From NCBI RefSeq assembly GCF_017352115.1, contig NZ_CP071448.1, forward strand, positions 5,205,001 to 5,269,000: 64,000 nucleotides of DNA, read 5' to 3'. This DNA comes from Flavobacterium endoglycinae. Its GTDB lineage: Bacteria > Bacteroidota > Bacteroidia > Flavobacteriales > Flavobacteriaceae. Shown in pieces: positions 44,611-52,840 of this stretch. Position 1 is the stretch's first letter, and each line of letters starts with the position of its first letter. A program made the position numbers and the translations under genes. Under the pieces are notes generated by a model, which was not told where the DNA came from, made no database searches, and saw only the letters and a list, made by a program, of their open reading frames with translations.

Positions 44611-44804
44611 CTTTTCTAAAATTTAAATGTTAATCTTGTATAGGGAATTCCATATACCGTGCCAAAAATAAAAAAAGAAATGTATTACGTCGAATAAATA
44701 TGCAGTTTCGTCGATTGAGTTATTTTGTAATTGTTGTATAAAACAATGATATTTAAAGATTTAAGTCGCTAAAAAATATTTCGAAAATTTCTAATTTATT
44801 TTGA

Positions 44805-46637
44805 TTATTTATAATCAACAATTCGTGGTTTTGCGAGTTCAAAACTTTGCAATCCGTAGTCGGTTGTTTCAAAAGTATTGGTTTTGAAAACATTATCGCC
44901 CTGATATGGAATACTAGGATAATAGGAAAGAGAAAGCTGAAAGGAACTGAATACTAAATAGTCATTACTGATTAAAAGACCTAAAGTGATTTTTTGATAC
45001 GGTTTATTCTTAATCATGGCATCATTTTGATTTCCCAGGATAGCGAATGAATAATTAAAGAAAGGATTTAAACGAAAACCTAATAAGGAATGAGGTGAAT
45101 ATGTCTGTGTTTGCAGCGAAAGTATCATTTTACTTGTTCCATAAATCGCACTATTAAAACCAGCAATTCCGTTCTGTTCGTTTAAGTTAAGCTGGTCGCC
45201 AATAATATTTTCACGATTTATTCCTAAAACAAATTTTGGATTAAAAAACTGTCTTAATTTCCAATTTCCTATCGTATATAGTTTTGTAAAATAATTAGAT
45301 TCAACCAAGAAAGCTGTATCGTAGGTTTTAGATTGATGGATGAAGGTTCCGGCTTCAAAATTAAAACTCAAAAATCCTAACCTATAATAGTTTCCAAAAG
45401 AAAACTGCGCTCCAACATAAGGTCTCCAAAAAGTGTTTTTATATTGATAACCAAAGGTAATTCCGTAGATTCTTCCAATCGGAACGTCTTCGGTCTGGCC
45501 GTTTCTAAAAATGTAATTGTCTTTGATAAATTTACGTCTGTTAAGACCAATTCCCATTAAGAGTAATTTTTCACTGGAATAAAAGTTTGTGGGATCATAC
45601 AATGAATCTGGTGATTCGGTATAATCAACATTCAAAAATCGAGCTGTAGTAACTAAATTGGTAATCGCTTCATTATCATCTTCATATACTTTCGTGGCTT
45701 TACCCACCCAAAAATCCTGAAAATTATTTTTAAATGACTGAAAAGCATAACTTAAATCAGGTGCTTGAAGAGTGTCTCGTCTATAATTTTGACCAATGAA
45801 AACTCCACCTGCCCATTTGGTAAGGGGAGAATAGAAATCTCTTTCCACTTTAACACTTTTGGTATAATTGTTATCGAGATCCATATTATAATGCAGTACC
45901 GTTCCTATATAGGTATTTAAAATATTGGGAACTGTATAAGTCATTTCGTTACCATTTGCACCATCGTCAAACCTATTGGTAAAACGATATTCGAGCTGCT
46001 GTCCGGTTCCGAAAAAATCTTTTTCTTTAAATCCAGCCGAAACACGACTGCTTGAAATTGAAAATCGAGGAATGGTACTCCACGAATCGAGAACACGAAT
46101 AGTAACATCAACGGAGTCAGATGCTGCACCTACAATTTCATTTGTTGTACGAACTGCTGTAACATAGCGCTGCGCACGAATTAAACGTTCCGATTCCTGA
46201 ACTTTATAGGAATCATAAGGTGTGTTTTTTCGAAATAAAAGCAGGTTGTAAATCGCAAACTTTTTAGTTTTAAGATGAAGTCTGTTTCCGGTTCTTTCTC
46301 CCCAATTTCGGGGCATTGCTGTAGTGTCTACAACCGAATGTCCGAAAGGATCGAGTGTTATAATATTTATTTTTCGAATGATTTTGCCTTCAAAAGTTCT
46401 ATTGTTATCAACCGGTTCAATTATTTCTCTTTTTTTAGGTTTTTTAGTTCTGAAAAGAAGTTTATGAAGCGTTTGCGTGAATTTATTTTTTTTCGAATAA
46501 TTTTTAATTTTCGTATAAATCTCGGTACTGTCCTTTTTTGGAGCCGCATCTTTTTTTGTCTTATCCGTCTGAGCGTTCAGGCTTTGAAAACAAAAGCATA
46601 AGAAAATAAAAACAACTATTTTTAAAGTTTGACGCAT
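44805..46637 (-). CDS. Outer-membrane beta-barrel protein, BamA/TamA-like
   Basis: 610 residues with a signal peptide (MRQTLKIVVFIFLCFCFQSLNAQ). After a charged linker, residues about 75-180 read like a POTRA domain (GKIIRKINIITLDPFG ... SERLIRAQRYVTAVRTTN ... VDVTIRVLDSWS). The rest is a long series of amphipathic strands with aromatic belts, which fits an Omp85-type barrel. It could be an outer-membrane assembly or translocation protein. It follows the AI-2E family gene by 82 bases on the same strand, so the transcript may extend from there. Confidence 0.7.
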   Translation of the reverse strand: MRQTLKIVVFIFLCFCFQSLNAQTDKTKKDAAPKKDSTEIYTKIKNYSKKNKFTQTLHKLLFRTKKPKKREIIEPVDNNRTFEGKIIRKINIITLDPFGHSVVDTTAMPRNWGERTGNRLHLKTKKFAIYNLLLFRKNTPYDSYKVQESERLIRAQRYVTAVRTTNEIVGAASDSVDVTIRVLDSWSTIPRFSISSSRVSAGFKEKDFFGTGQQLEYRFTNRFDDGANGNEMTYTVPNILNTYIGTVLHYNMDLDNNYTKSVKVERDFYSPLTKWAGGVFIGQNYRRDTLQAPDLSYAFQSFKNNFQDFWVGKATKVYEDDNEAITNLVTTARFLNVDYTESPDSLYDPTNFYSSEKLLLMGIGLNRRKFIKDNYIFRNGQTEDVPIGRIYGITFGYQYKNTFWRPYVGAQFSFGNYYRLGFLSFNFEAGTFIHQSKTYDTAFLVESNYFTKLYTIGNWKLRQFFNPKFVLGINRENIIGDQLNLNEQNGIAGFNSAIYGTSKMILSLQTQTYSPHSLLGFRLNPFFNYSFAILGNQNDAMIKNKPYQKITLGLLISNDYLVFSSFQLSLSYYPSIPYQGDNVFKTNTFETTDYGLQSFELAKPRIVDYK

Positions 46638-46719
46638 TCAGAGGTAATTAGAATTTTTAGGCGGATTATGATATGAATTTACTATAAATAGAAAGATGAT
46701 TTTATAAATTAACAGATTT

Positions 46720-47820
46720 TTAGTTTTCTGTTTTTACTTTGCGTACTCTCCATGCAAACCTTCGCGGAATATGATTTCCCATAAGATAGCCCCAGGGTTC
46801 TAAAGATTCAATTCGGTCAAAAATAATTTTTAGAATTGCTAATAGTGGAATCGCCAAAAACATACCTGCAATTCCAGCAGCTGCACCGCCTACAATAATT
46901 CCCATAATCGAAACAAAAGCATTGATTTCTACCTTTGAGTTAATAATTAATGGCACAAGTAAATTGTTATCAATAAATTGAACAATAATATTGACAATCA
47001 AAATTCCTAAAATAACCGAAGTTTCACCAGAACCGGTAAGCGAAGCTAAAACGGTAATAATTCCAGCTACCGTAATCCCGATATAAGGAATAAGATTCAG
47101 GATTCCTGTAATTAATCCCAATAGAACAAAGTATTTGATACCAATAATCCAAAGTCCAAGACCTGTAAGAATTGAAACAACAATCATTTCGATTAAAAGG
47201 CTTACTATATAATTATTGATAGAAACTTTTATTTGAGAAAGAATATCTTTTAAAACAGCATGGTTTTCTTTGTAAATTAATTTGGCAAAAAACAGTTTGA
47301 AATGCTCTTTATAGATTAAAAACAAAAATGTATAAATGATAATAATGGTGCTGTCTAGAAGTACATCGCTTACGGAAACTATAAAAGAACCTAATTTTGC
47401 CTGTCCGTTTTTAACCGAATCTTGTGTTACACTATTCAAGTACTTTTTTTGTTCACCAATGCTTACCTGAAAATTTTCTCGTATAAAATTATGAATTTGA
47501 ATAATAAATGAATTAGCGTTCTTTTTTATTGTTTCAAAGTCATTTGCCATATAACTAACCTGATAGGATATAAAAACAAGAATTCCGATAATGAAAAAAA
47601 GAAAAATTGCCATACAAATAATAGCGGCCAAATGTCGGGGAAGTTTAAGTTTGGTATTTAAAAAGGTAAAGACAGGAAGCAGTAATACGGCAAATAAAAA
47701 TGCCATCAATACTGGAGTCAGAATATCTTTAGCAATACAAAATATATAAGCAAACGAAATTAAACTTACTAATATGCAGGCCAATTTTGCATAAAAAGGC
47801 AATTTTAGAGGTTGAATCAT
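46720..47820 (-). CDS. AI-2E family transporter
   Basis: 366 residues with about eight membrane helices in the AI-2E (YdiK/PerM/TqsA) pattern, including a soluble segment after helix 3 (about 85-150) and the conserved block LIPYIGITVAGIITVL. The family was named for an autoinducer exporter, but most members have other or unknown substrates, so a quorum role should not be assumed. It sits in a co-directional group with MscS, Maf and UbiA genes. Confidence 0.88.
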   Translation of the reverse strand: MIQPLKLPFYAKLACILVSLISFAYIFCIAKDILTPVLMAFLFAVLLLPVFTFLNTKLKLPRHLAAIICMAIFLFFIIGILVFISYQVSYMANDFETIKKNANSFIIQIHNFIRENFQVSIGEQKKYLNSVTQDSVKNGQAKLGSFIVSVSDVLLDSTIIIIYTFLFLIYKEHFKLFFAKLIYKENHAVLKDILSQIKVSINNYIVSLLIEMIVVSILTGLGLWIIGIKYFVLLGLITGILNLIPYIGITVAGIITVLASLTGSGETSVILGILIVNIIVQFIDNNLLVPLIINSKVEINAFVSIMGIIVGGAAAGIAGMFLAIPLLAILKIIFDRIESLEPWGYLMGNHIPRRFAWRVRKVKTEN

Positions 47821-47937
47821 TTTTGATGAAATTTTATTAAATAAATGTAAAATGGTTAAGCAAATTTTACGATTTCTTTAAATTAAATCGTTCTAGCTTT
47901 TCCGCTTTACTTTATAAAATTTCCATTCAAAAAATAA

Positions 47938-48468
47938 TTAATCGTAAAATTCTCTTTCTTCGTGATGAGTAGGAATAATCGAAATCCCTTTTTGAAGTAA
48001 AAGGTTGTTGGGGAAAATAATTTTTTCACCGTCTTTGGTTTTTAGATTTACATGAAAAGTGCTGATGTCTTCAATCTCAGCTTCAATAGGAAAATCTTTA
48101 TCGTGAATTTTTATAGTATCTCCAATCCTAAATGGAAAAGAGAAAAACAAAACCATTCCTGAAGTAATATTGCTTAATATCGACCATTGTGCAAACATAG
48201 CAACACCAATTACGGTGGCAATTGACGAAACGGTAATAAAAATATCTTTGGTGTCTACTCCCCAGATTACAATCAGACTTATGGTTACCAAAATATTCAT
48301 TAAGATGTGAATATATTTGATTACTAAATTAGTACGATGTTCTAATAAGTGACTTGTATTGGCATAACGGCGTATTAGTTTTGCCACAATCATTCTCAGC
48401 GCTATTAAAATAATAAGCAGAATTATAGTGGCAAATATCTCTTGAGTGTATTCTTTAAGCGAAAACAT
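47938..48468 (-). CDS. Small-conductance mechanosensitive channel (MscS family)
   Basis: 176 residues: two or three membrane segments (about 12-30, 50-65 and 75-112), then the MscS beta-domain block FPFRIGDTIKIHDKDFPIEAEIEDIS. It is shorter than E. coli MscS (286), so the C-terminal cytoplasmic cage domain is absent or greatly reduced. It relieves turgor on osmotic downshift in other bacteria. Only 11 bases separate it from maf, so the two are probably co-transcribed. Confidence 0.88.
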   Translation of the reverse strand: MFSLKEYTQEIFATIILLIILIALRMIVAKLIRRYANTSHLLEHRTNLVIKYIHILMNILVTISLIVIWGVDTKDIFITVSSIATVIGVAMFAQWSILSNITSGMVLFFSFPFRIGDTIKIHDKDFPIEAEIEDISTFHVNLKTKDGEKIIFPNNLLLQKGISIIPTHHEEREFYD

Positions 48469-48479
48469 AATCTAAATTT

Positions 48480-49064
48480 TTACACTAATGTACTCAAATA
48501 TTCATAAACTTTGGCTGTTGGAAGCCCCATTACATTGGTATAAGAACCTTCAACTTTTGTAACTGCCATGAAACCAAACCATTCCTGAATGCCGTATGCA
48601 CCCGCTTTATCATAAGGTTTATAGTTTTCGATATAATATAAAATAGCTTCGTCTGATAATTCTTTGAAAGTTACTTTCGTTACGTCATGCAAAAGGGTAG
48701 AACCGGTATTCGTTTTAAAACAAACCGATGTAATTACTTCATGAGTAGTATTTGACATTGATTTAATCATTTCAAATGCCTCTTCGGCACTTTTAGGTTT
48801 TCCTAAAGCTTTGTTCTGATGCCAAACGATTGTATCACTGGTAACTAATATTTCGTTTTCTGAAAGATCACCGTCAAATGCAGAAGCTTTTAATTCAGCT
48901 AGATAATTGGTGATTTCAACTGCTTTTAATTCAGGGGGATAGATTTCTTCAACATCTTTTACACGGATTTCAAAATCAAGATCTAAATCCTTAAAAAACT
49001 GCTGCCTGCGAGGTGATCCCGAAGCAAGAATGAGTCTGTATTTTTTTAGTTTTTCTTTAAGCAT
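48480..49064 (-). CDS. maf: Maf-family nucleotide pyrophosphatase
   Basis: 194 residues, matching Maf proteins from start (LILASGSPRRQQFFKDL) to end. The motifs SDTIVWHQNKALGKPKSAEEA and YDKAGAYGIQEW are the conserved active-site loops. Maf enzymes hydrolyse non-canonical or m5UTP/dTTP-type nucleotides to monophosphates. It overlaps the UbiA gene by 8 bases, a coupling common for these two genes in Flavobacteriia as I recall. Confidence 0.95.
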   Translation of the reverse strand: MLKEKLKKYRLILASGSPRRQQFFKDLDLDFEIRVKDVEEIYPPELKAVEITNYLAELKASAFDGDLSENEILVTSDTIVWHQNKALGKPKSAEEAFEMIKSMSNTTHEVITSVCFKTNTGSTLLHDVTKVTFKELSDEAILYYIENYKPYDKAGAYGIQEWFGFMAVTKVEGSYTNVMGLPTAKVYEYLSTLV

Positions 49065-49983
49065 TGTATTTGTGGTTCAGAAAAATGATTAGAATAGATA
49101 AGATTCCGAAGAATAAAATTAGTTTTAAAATCGTACTTAAATGATGAAAATCTTTTTGCGTTTTGGCTCCAAATATTTTTACTATAAAGTATAATAAAGG
49201 GGCTAAAACAAAAGCAAAAGAATAAAACGTTACGATTAAAAGATTATTTTCAAAAAAATATTTAGTGGTATATAGAAGCAGTAAAATAAAGGCCATAATC
49301 GCCGTAGCTAATGCAATTTTTGCTGCGCGGCTTTTTCCAATGGCAATTGGTAAAGTATTCATTCCTTGATTATAATCTCCGTCTACATCTTCAATATCTT
49401 TAACTATTTCTCGTATAAAATTAATGATAAAAGCAAATAGGGCATAATCTAACAAAATGGAGAAAAGACTTGCCATCTGCGCTTGATTCTCGGATGTTGT
49501 TGCTGGAAAAAGATCAAAAACACCTATTATAAGAACACTCACAGCAAGAAGCAAAGCAACCACAACATTTCCAATAATCATGATTTGTTTCAGATTGGTA
49601 GCATAAAAATACAGAAGAGAAGCAATAAAAATGAAAAGAGAAGCAAACATGGGCCTCATAATTACATTTGATAAATAAAATCCTAGTGCAACACCAGTTA
49701 TATTTAATCCGATGTAAATATTGTAAGCTCTTGTTTCTGAAATTCCTCTGCCTACAACGACATCGTTTGGCTTGTTGATCGTGTCGCTTGGAATGTCAAA
49801 AATATTGTTTACTACATATCCGGCGGCGGCAATTAGAACTGTGCTTAAAACCAATAAGCCGTACTGCCAGTCAGCCAATGCTAACGGAACATCTTGCTGC
49901 GCCAGGAAAACATAACGAAACAAAACCTGCATGAAAGCAAGCATTAGTAGATTTTTATAACGAATGAGTTTTAGGTATTTCAT
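49057..49983 (-). CDS. UbiA-type prenyltransferase (GGGP/geranylgeranyl transferase-like)
   Basis: 308 residues with about nine membrane helices. Two Asp-rich metal/diphosphate motifs, NNIFDIPSDTINKPND (near 64) and DIEDVDGDYNQG (near 196), mark the UbiA superfamily. In Bacteroidota this group is usually annotated as geranylgeranylglycerol-phosphate geranylgeranyltransferase, though the prenyl acceptor is not settled. It overlaps maf by 8 bases. The upstream gap holds a copy of the dispersed leader repeat right before the ATG. Confidence 0.88.
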   Translation of the reverse strand: MKYLKLIRYKNLLMLAFMQVLFRYVFLAQQDVPLALADWQYGLLVLSTVLIAAAGYVVNNIFDIPSDTINKPNDVVVGRGISETRAYNIYIGLNITGVALGFYLSNVIMRPMFASLFIFIASLLYFYATNLKQIMIIGNVVVALLLAVSVLIIGVFDLFPATTSENQAQMASLFSILLDYALFAFIINFIREIVKDIEDVDGDYNQGMNTLPIAIGKSRAAKIALATAIMAFILLLLYTTKYFFENNLLIVTFYSFAFVLAPLLYFIVKIFGAKTQKDFHHLSTILKLILFFGILSILIIFLNHKYNA

Positions 49984-50073
49984 TTTTTTAGATTGTAAGG
50001 GGCTAAGGTTTTGAGGGACTACGTTTTTTTATTACTGAGACTGAAGAATACTGCGACTGTAAACTGCGATAGC
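49984..50073 (-). repeat. Degenerate dispersed leader repeat, copy 2
   Basis: Read on the minus strand it has CAGT-rich DNA (CAGTCGCAGTATTC type) followed by CCTCAAAACCTTAGCCCCTT and then the UbiA ATG. The order and orientation match the array and leader at 34697-34866. Confidence 0.6.
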
Positions 50074-50082
50074 TGCCAAATC

Positions 50083-50610
50083 TTAATCGTGTTGTCCGTT
50101 AAAATGTTCCATCCATTTACCTTGAACTTTCATCACTTGTTCGATAACATCTCTCGCTGCGCCTTTTCCGCCTTTTACATGAGAAATGTAGCGACAGATA
50201 TTTTTAATTTCGGGACTTGCATCTTGCGGACATGTTGGCAAACCCACTAATTTCATAACGTGATAATCTGGAATATCATCTCCCATATATAAAACCTGCT
50301 CTGGTTTGATATTATTACTATCTGTGTATTCTTTAAAAGTTTCTACTTTATTAGGAGTTCCCAAATGAATATCGGTAATTCCTAAATTGCGAAGTCTTAC
50401 TCGGACACCTTCGTTACTTCCGCCAGAAATAATGCAAACGTTGTAACCGCTTTCTACAGCAGCTTTCATAGCGTAACCATCACGAATATTCATTGTTCGA
50501 AGAATTTCTCCTTCTGTGGTTACAAAAACTGAACTGTCTGTAAGTACGCCGTCAACATCAAAAATGAATGTATTGATGTCGTTCATTATTTCTTTATAAC
50601 TTTTTGCCAT
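50083..50610 (-). CDS. KdsC-like HAD phosphatase
   Basis: 175 residues of the KdsC/YrbI branch. Motif I is FIFDVDGVLTDSSV with D18 and D20 as nucleophile and partner; the MGDDIPDYHVMKLVGLP block is motif IV. No cap domain is present, the hallmark of KdsC, which releases phosphate from KDO-8-phosphate in lipopolysaccharide synthesis. It overlaps the DUF2520 gene by 17 bases. KDO synthesis partners are not in the window, so the substrate is inferred from the family. Confidence 0.85.
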   Translation of the reverse strand: MAKSYKEIMNDINTFIFDVDGVLTDSSVFVTTEGEILRTMNIRDGYAMKAAVESGYNVCIISGGSNEGVRVRLRNLGITDIHLGTPNKVETFKEYTDSNNIKPEQVLYMGDDIPDYHVMKLVGLPTCPQDASPEIKNICRYISHVKGGKGAARDVIEQVMKVQGKWMEHFNGQHD

Positions 50611-51355
50611 TATTTTGTATAGACTGTGTTAGTATTTTATAAATATTTTTTTGATTTTCGTCTGTAATATAATCCAAATGCGCATCAGTCGTAACCGAAT
50701 CATGGCGTTTTGCTGGTCCAGTTTGAGCTTCAGCAGGATTTAAAGTTTTTATTTTATCAGCTGTTTCCTGAATCAACGGTTTTAAAATCTCGAAAGGAAC
50801 CTGATGTTCTTCACAAATTTCCTGACCCAGCTGGTATAAGTGATTCGTAAAGTTATTTACAAAAACGGCAGCAACATGTAAAGCTTTTCGCTGTTCAGAA
50901 CTGATAGAAAAAACAGCATTTGAAATACTTTTGGCTGTTGTTTCTAAAATATCATAATCTTCTTGATTATCAGCTTCTAAACAAATCGGAATGATGGAAA
51001 AATCGACAGTTTTATTTTTAGAAAAAGTCTGCAGCGGATAAAAAACGCCTTTTCTATTTTTAGAATCCAAAACATCAATTGAGGTAGTTCCTGAAGTATG
51101 AACCACTAGTTTATTCTCAAACGGAATCTGTTTTGAAACCTCAGAAATGGCATTATCTGAAACCGAAATGATAAATAGATCGGTTTCTTTTAAAGCTGAA
51201 AAATCGGTTATAATTTTCTCTGCATCAAGTAAATGAGTAAGAGCTTCTTTTTTTCTGGAAAATGCCTGTACAATTTCAACAAGAGAACTTGCTGAAAAAG
51301 CTTTAATTAAATGCTGTGCCACATTTCCAGAACCGATAATGGTGAGTCTAATCAT
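50594..51355 (-). CDS. Rossmann-like and DUF2520 protein
   Basis: 253 residues. The N-terminal Rossmann domain opens with LTIIGSGNVAQHL, a GxGxxA-type dinucleotide motif at about 7-12. The C-terminal DUF2520 part (about 130-250) has KALHVAAVFVNNFTNHLYQL and the TGPAKRHD block, similar to the helical domain of ProC-like reductases. It may be an NAD(P)-dependent oxidoreductase. It overlaps the next gene, so the two are translationally coupled. Confidence 0.9.
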   Translation of the reverse strand: MIRLTIIGSGNVAQHLIKAFSASSLVEIVQAFSRKKEALTHLLDAEKIITDFSALKETDLFIISVSDNAISEVSKQIPFENKLVVHTSGTTSIDVLDSKNRKGVFYPLQTFSKNKTVDFSIIPICLEADNQEDYDILETTAKSISNAVFSISSEQRKALHVAAVFVNNFTNHLYQLGQEICEEHQVPFEILKPLIQETADKIKTLNPAEAQTGPAKRHDSVTTDAHLDYITDENQKNIYKILTQSIQNNGKKL

Positions 51356-51510
51356 ATCGCAAAATTAGTATTATTTTTTATAAAGCAGAACAGTCTTTTT
51401 TAGTTTAGATATTGTACTTTAAATTTAATTTATTTCATTATTTTCTCAACATATTTAATTTGATTATGTGTTCGGTTTTTTATAATATTGACTGAAATTA
51501 ATTAATAAAT

Positions 51511-52590
51511 ATGAAAAAAATAATTACTTCTATTGCTGTTTTGTTATTAACAAATTTCAGTTTCTCTCAACAGATAGGAGATGGGTATGCCCCGGCAGCT
51601 ATACAAGACTTTTCTGCTCCACTTAATTCAGGAATCTACAACGGTTATTACGGTACTCTTCAAAATCTTAGTGAACCTACAAAAGGTGTAACTCCAGACG
51701 TAAGTAATCCATGGCAACATCTACTTGCTATGAGACATATAGGTAGAAATAATAATTATCAATTACAAATAGGCTCATCATTTACAGTTAATGATCGGTT
51801 ATTTTTTAGAAAGATTGTTGCAGGGGATTTATCATCTATAAATACATCATGGGTTGAACTAGCTACTCGAGGAGTTAATACTTTTACAGGAAATCAAATT
51901 ATAAGTGGTAATGTGGGTGTTGGCACAAGTAATCCAAGATCTTTTCTCGATGTAGCAAAAACAACAGGAAATGGTGTTCTATCCACAGTCTTTGCAAGAT
52001 TAGCAGAAGGTGACTCAGTTGGTGATGGAACTTTTTTAGGCGTACGAAGTTATAATACTTCAGTAATTAATGGTAAATCTTTCTCAATTGAACATAGCTT
52101 TTATAATATTACAAATAGTTCGATTAACTTTTTGAGAGGCAGTAGTACCATTGGAGGTGGGATTTCTTTTAATACAAATAACAATAAAGAACAGATGATA
52201 ATAAATTCTAATGGTTATGTAGGTATTGGTATAACAAATCCTAAAAATCATTTAGATGTAAACGGAACTATTCACTCTAAAGAAGTAAAAGTTGATATGA
52301 CAGGGTGGTCTGATTTTGTATTTAAAAAAGAATATACTTTACCAACTTTAGCAGAAGTAGAAAATCACATCAAAGAAAAAGGTCATTTAGAGAATATTCC
52401 GAGTGAAGAAGAAGTCTTGAAAAATGGCATTAATTTAGGTGAAATAAATGCTAAATTATTACAGAAAATTGAAGAGTTAACTTTATATTCAATTCAGCAG
52501 GCAAAAGAAATAGAAGCTTTAAAAGAAGAAAACAAATCATTTAAAGCTCTTTCTGAAAGGCTTTCCAAAATCGAAGAAAAAATGAAATAA
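51511..52590 (+). CDS. Secreted tail-fibre-like protein with C-terminal coiled coil
   Basis: 359 residues with a signal peptide (MKKIITSIAVLLLTNFSFSQ). Residues 25-125 resemble the receptor-binding knob region of phage-tail-like proteins; then come two GVGTSNPRSFLDV/GIGITNPKNHLDV repeats of the kind seen in trimeric tail fibres. The end has PTLAEVENHIKEKGHLENIPS and a 55-residue coiled coil (AKLLQKIEELTLYSIQQAKE onward). Such proteins are common in Flavobacterium and may be surface fibres. There is no S74 peptidase core and no phage gene nearby. Confidence 0.75.
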   Translation: MKKIITSIAVLLLTNFSFSQQIGDGYAPAAIQDFSAPLNSGIYNGYYGTLQNLSEPTKGVTPDVSNPWQHLLAMRHIGRNNNYQLQIGSSFTVNDRLFFRKIVAGDLSSINTSWVELATRGVNTFTGNQIISGNVGVGTSNPRSFLDVAKTTGNGVLSTVFARLAEGDSVGDGTFLGVRSYNTSVINGKSFSIEHSFYNITNSSINFLRGSSTIGGGISFNTNNNKEQMIINSNGYVGIGITNPKNHLDVNGTIHSKEVKVDMTGWSDFVFKKEYTLPTLAEVENHIKEKGHLENIPSEEEVLKNGINLGEINAKLLQKIEELTLYSIQQAKEIEALKEENKSFKALSERLSKIEEKMK

Positions 52591-52617
52591 TCTTTACATA
52601 CAAATATTTTAATATGG

Positions 52618-52662
52618 ATCAGTTTAATCTACATACTTCATGTAGATTAAACTGATTTTTAT
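52618..52662 (+). terminator. Strong terminator after fibre gene
   Basis: Perfect 17-base arms (52618-52634 and 52640-52656) with a 5-base loop, followed by T residues. Confidence 0.9.
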
Positions 52663-52801
52663 TTAGTTATCTTTTGTTTTAATCAAAAGCAACAATCGAA
52701 TTGAAATAGTTGCTTTAATTTATTTAGGTTCTGCGGGATAAACTGCCTTTTATTTGGTTTTTATTAACAAATTACAAGTACTTCAAATCAACATTTTTAA
52801 G

Positions 52802-52809
52802 TACTTTTG
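52802..52809 (+). promoter_or_regulatory. Candidate -7 element of the CcsA gene
   Basis: TACTTTTG matches TAnnTTTG and lies 31 bases before the ATG. I found no TTG at the proper distance. Confidence 0.45.
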
Positions 52810-52840
52810 TCGCACTTTTATACAATGTAATCCCTAAGAA

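Noticed and set aside
46720..47820. Quorum-sensing role for the AI-2E family transporter
   Set aside because: The family name is historical; no LuxS or signal gene is in the window.
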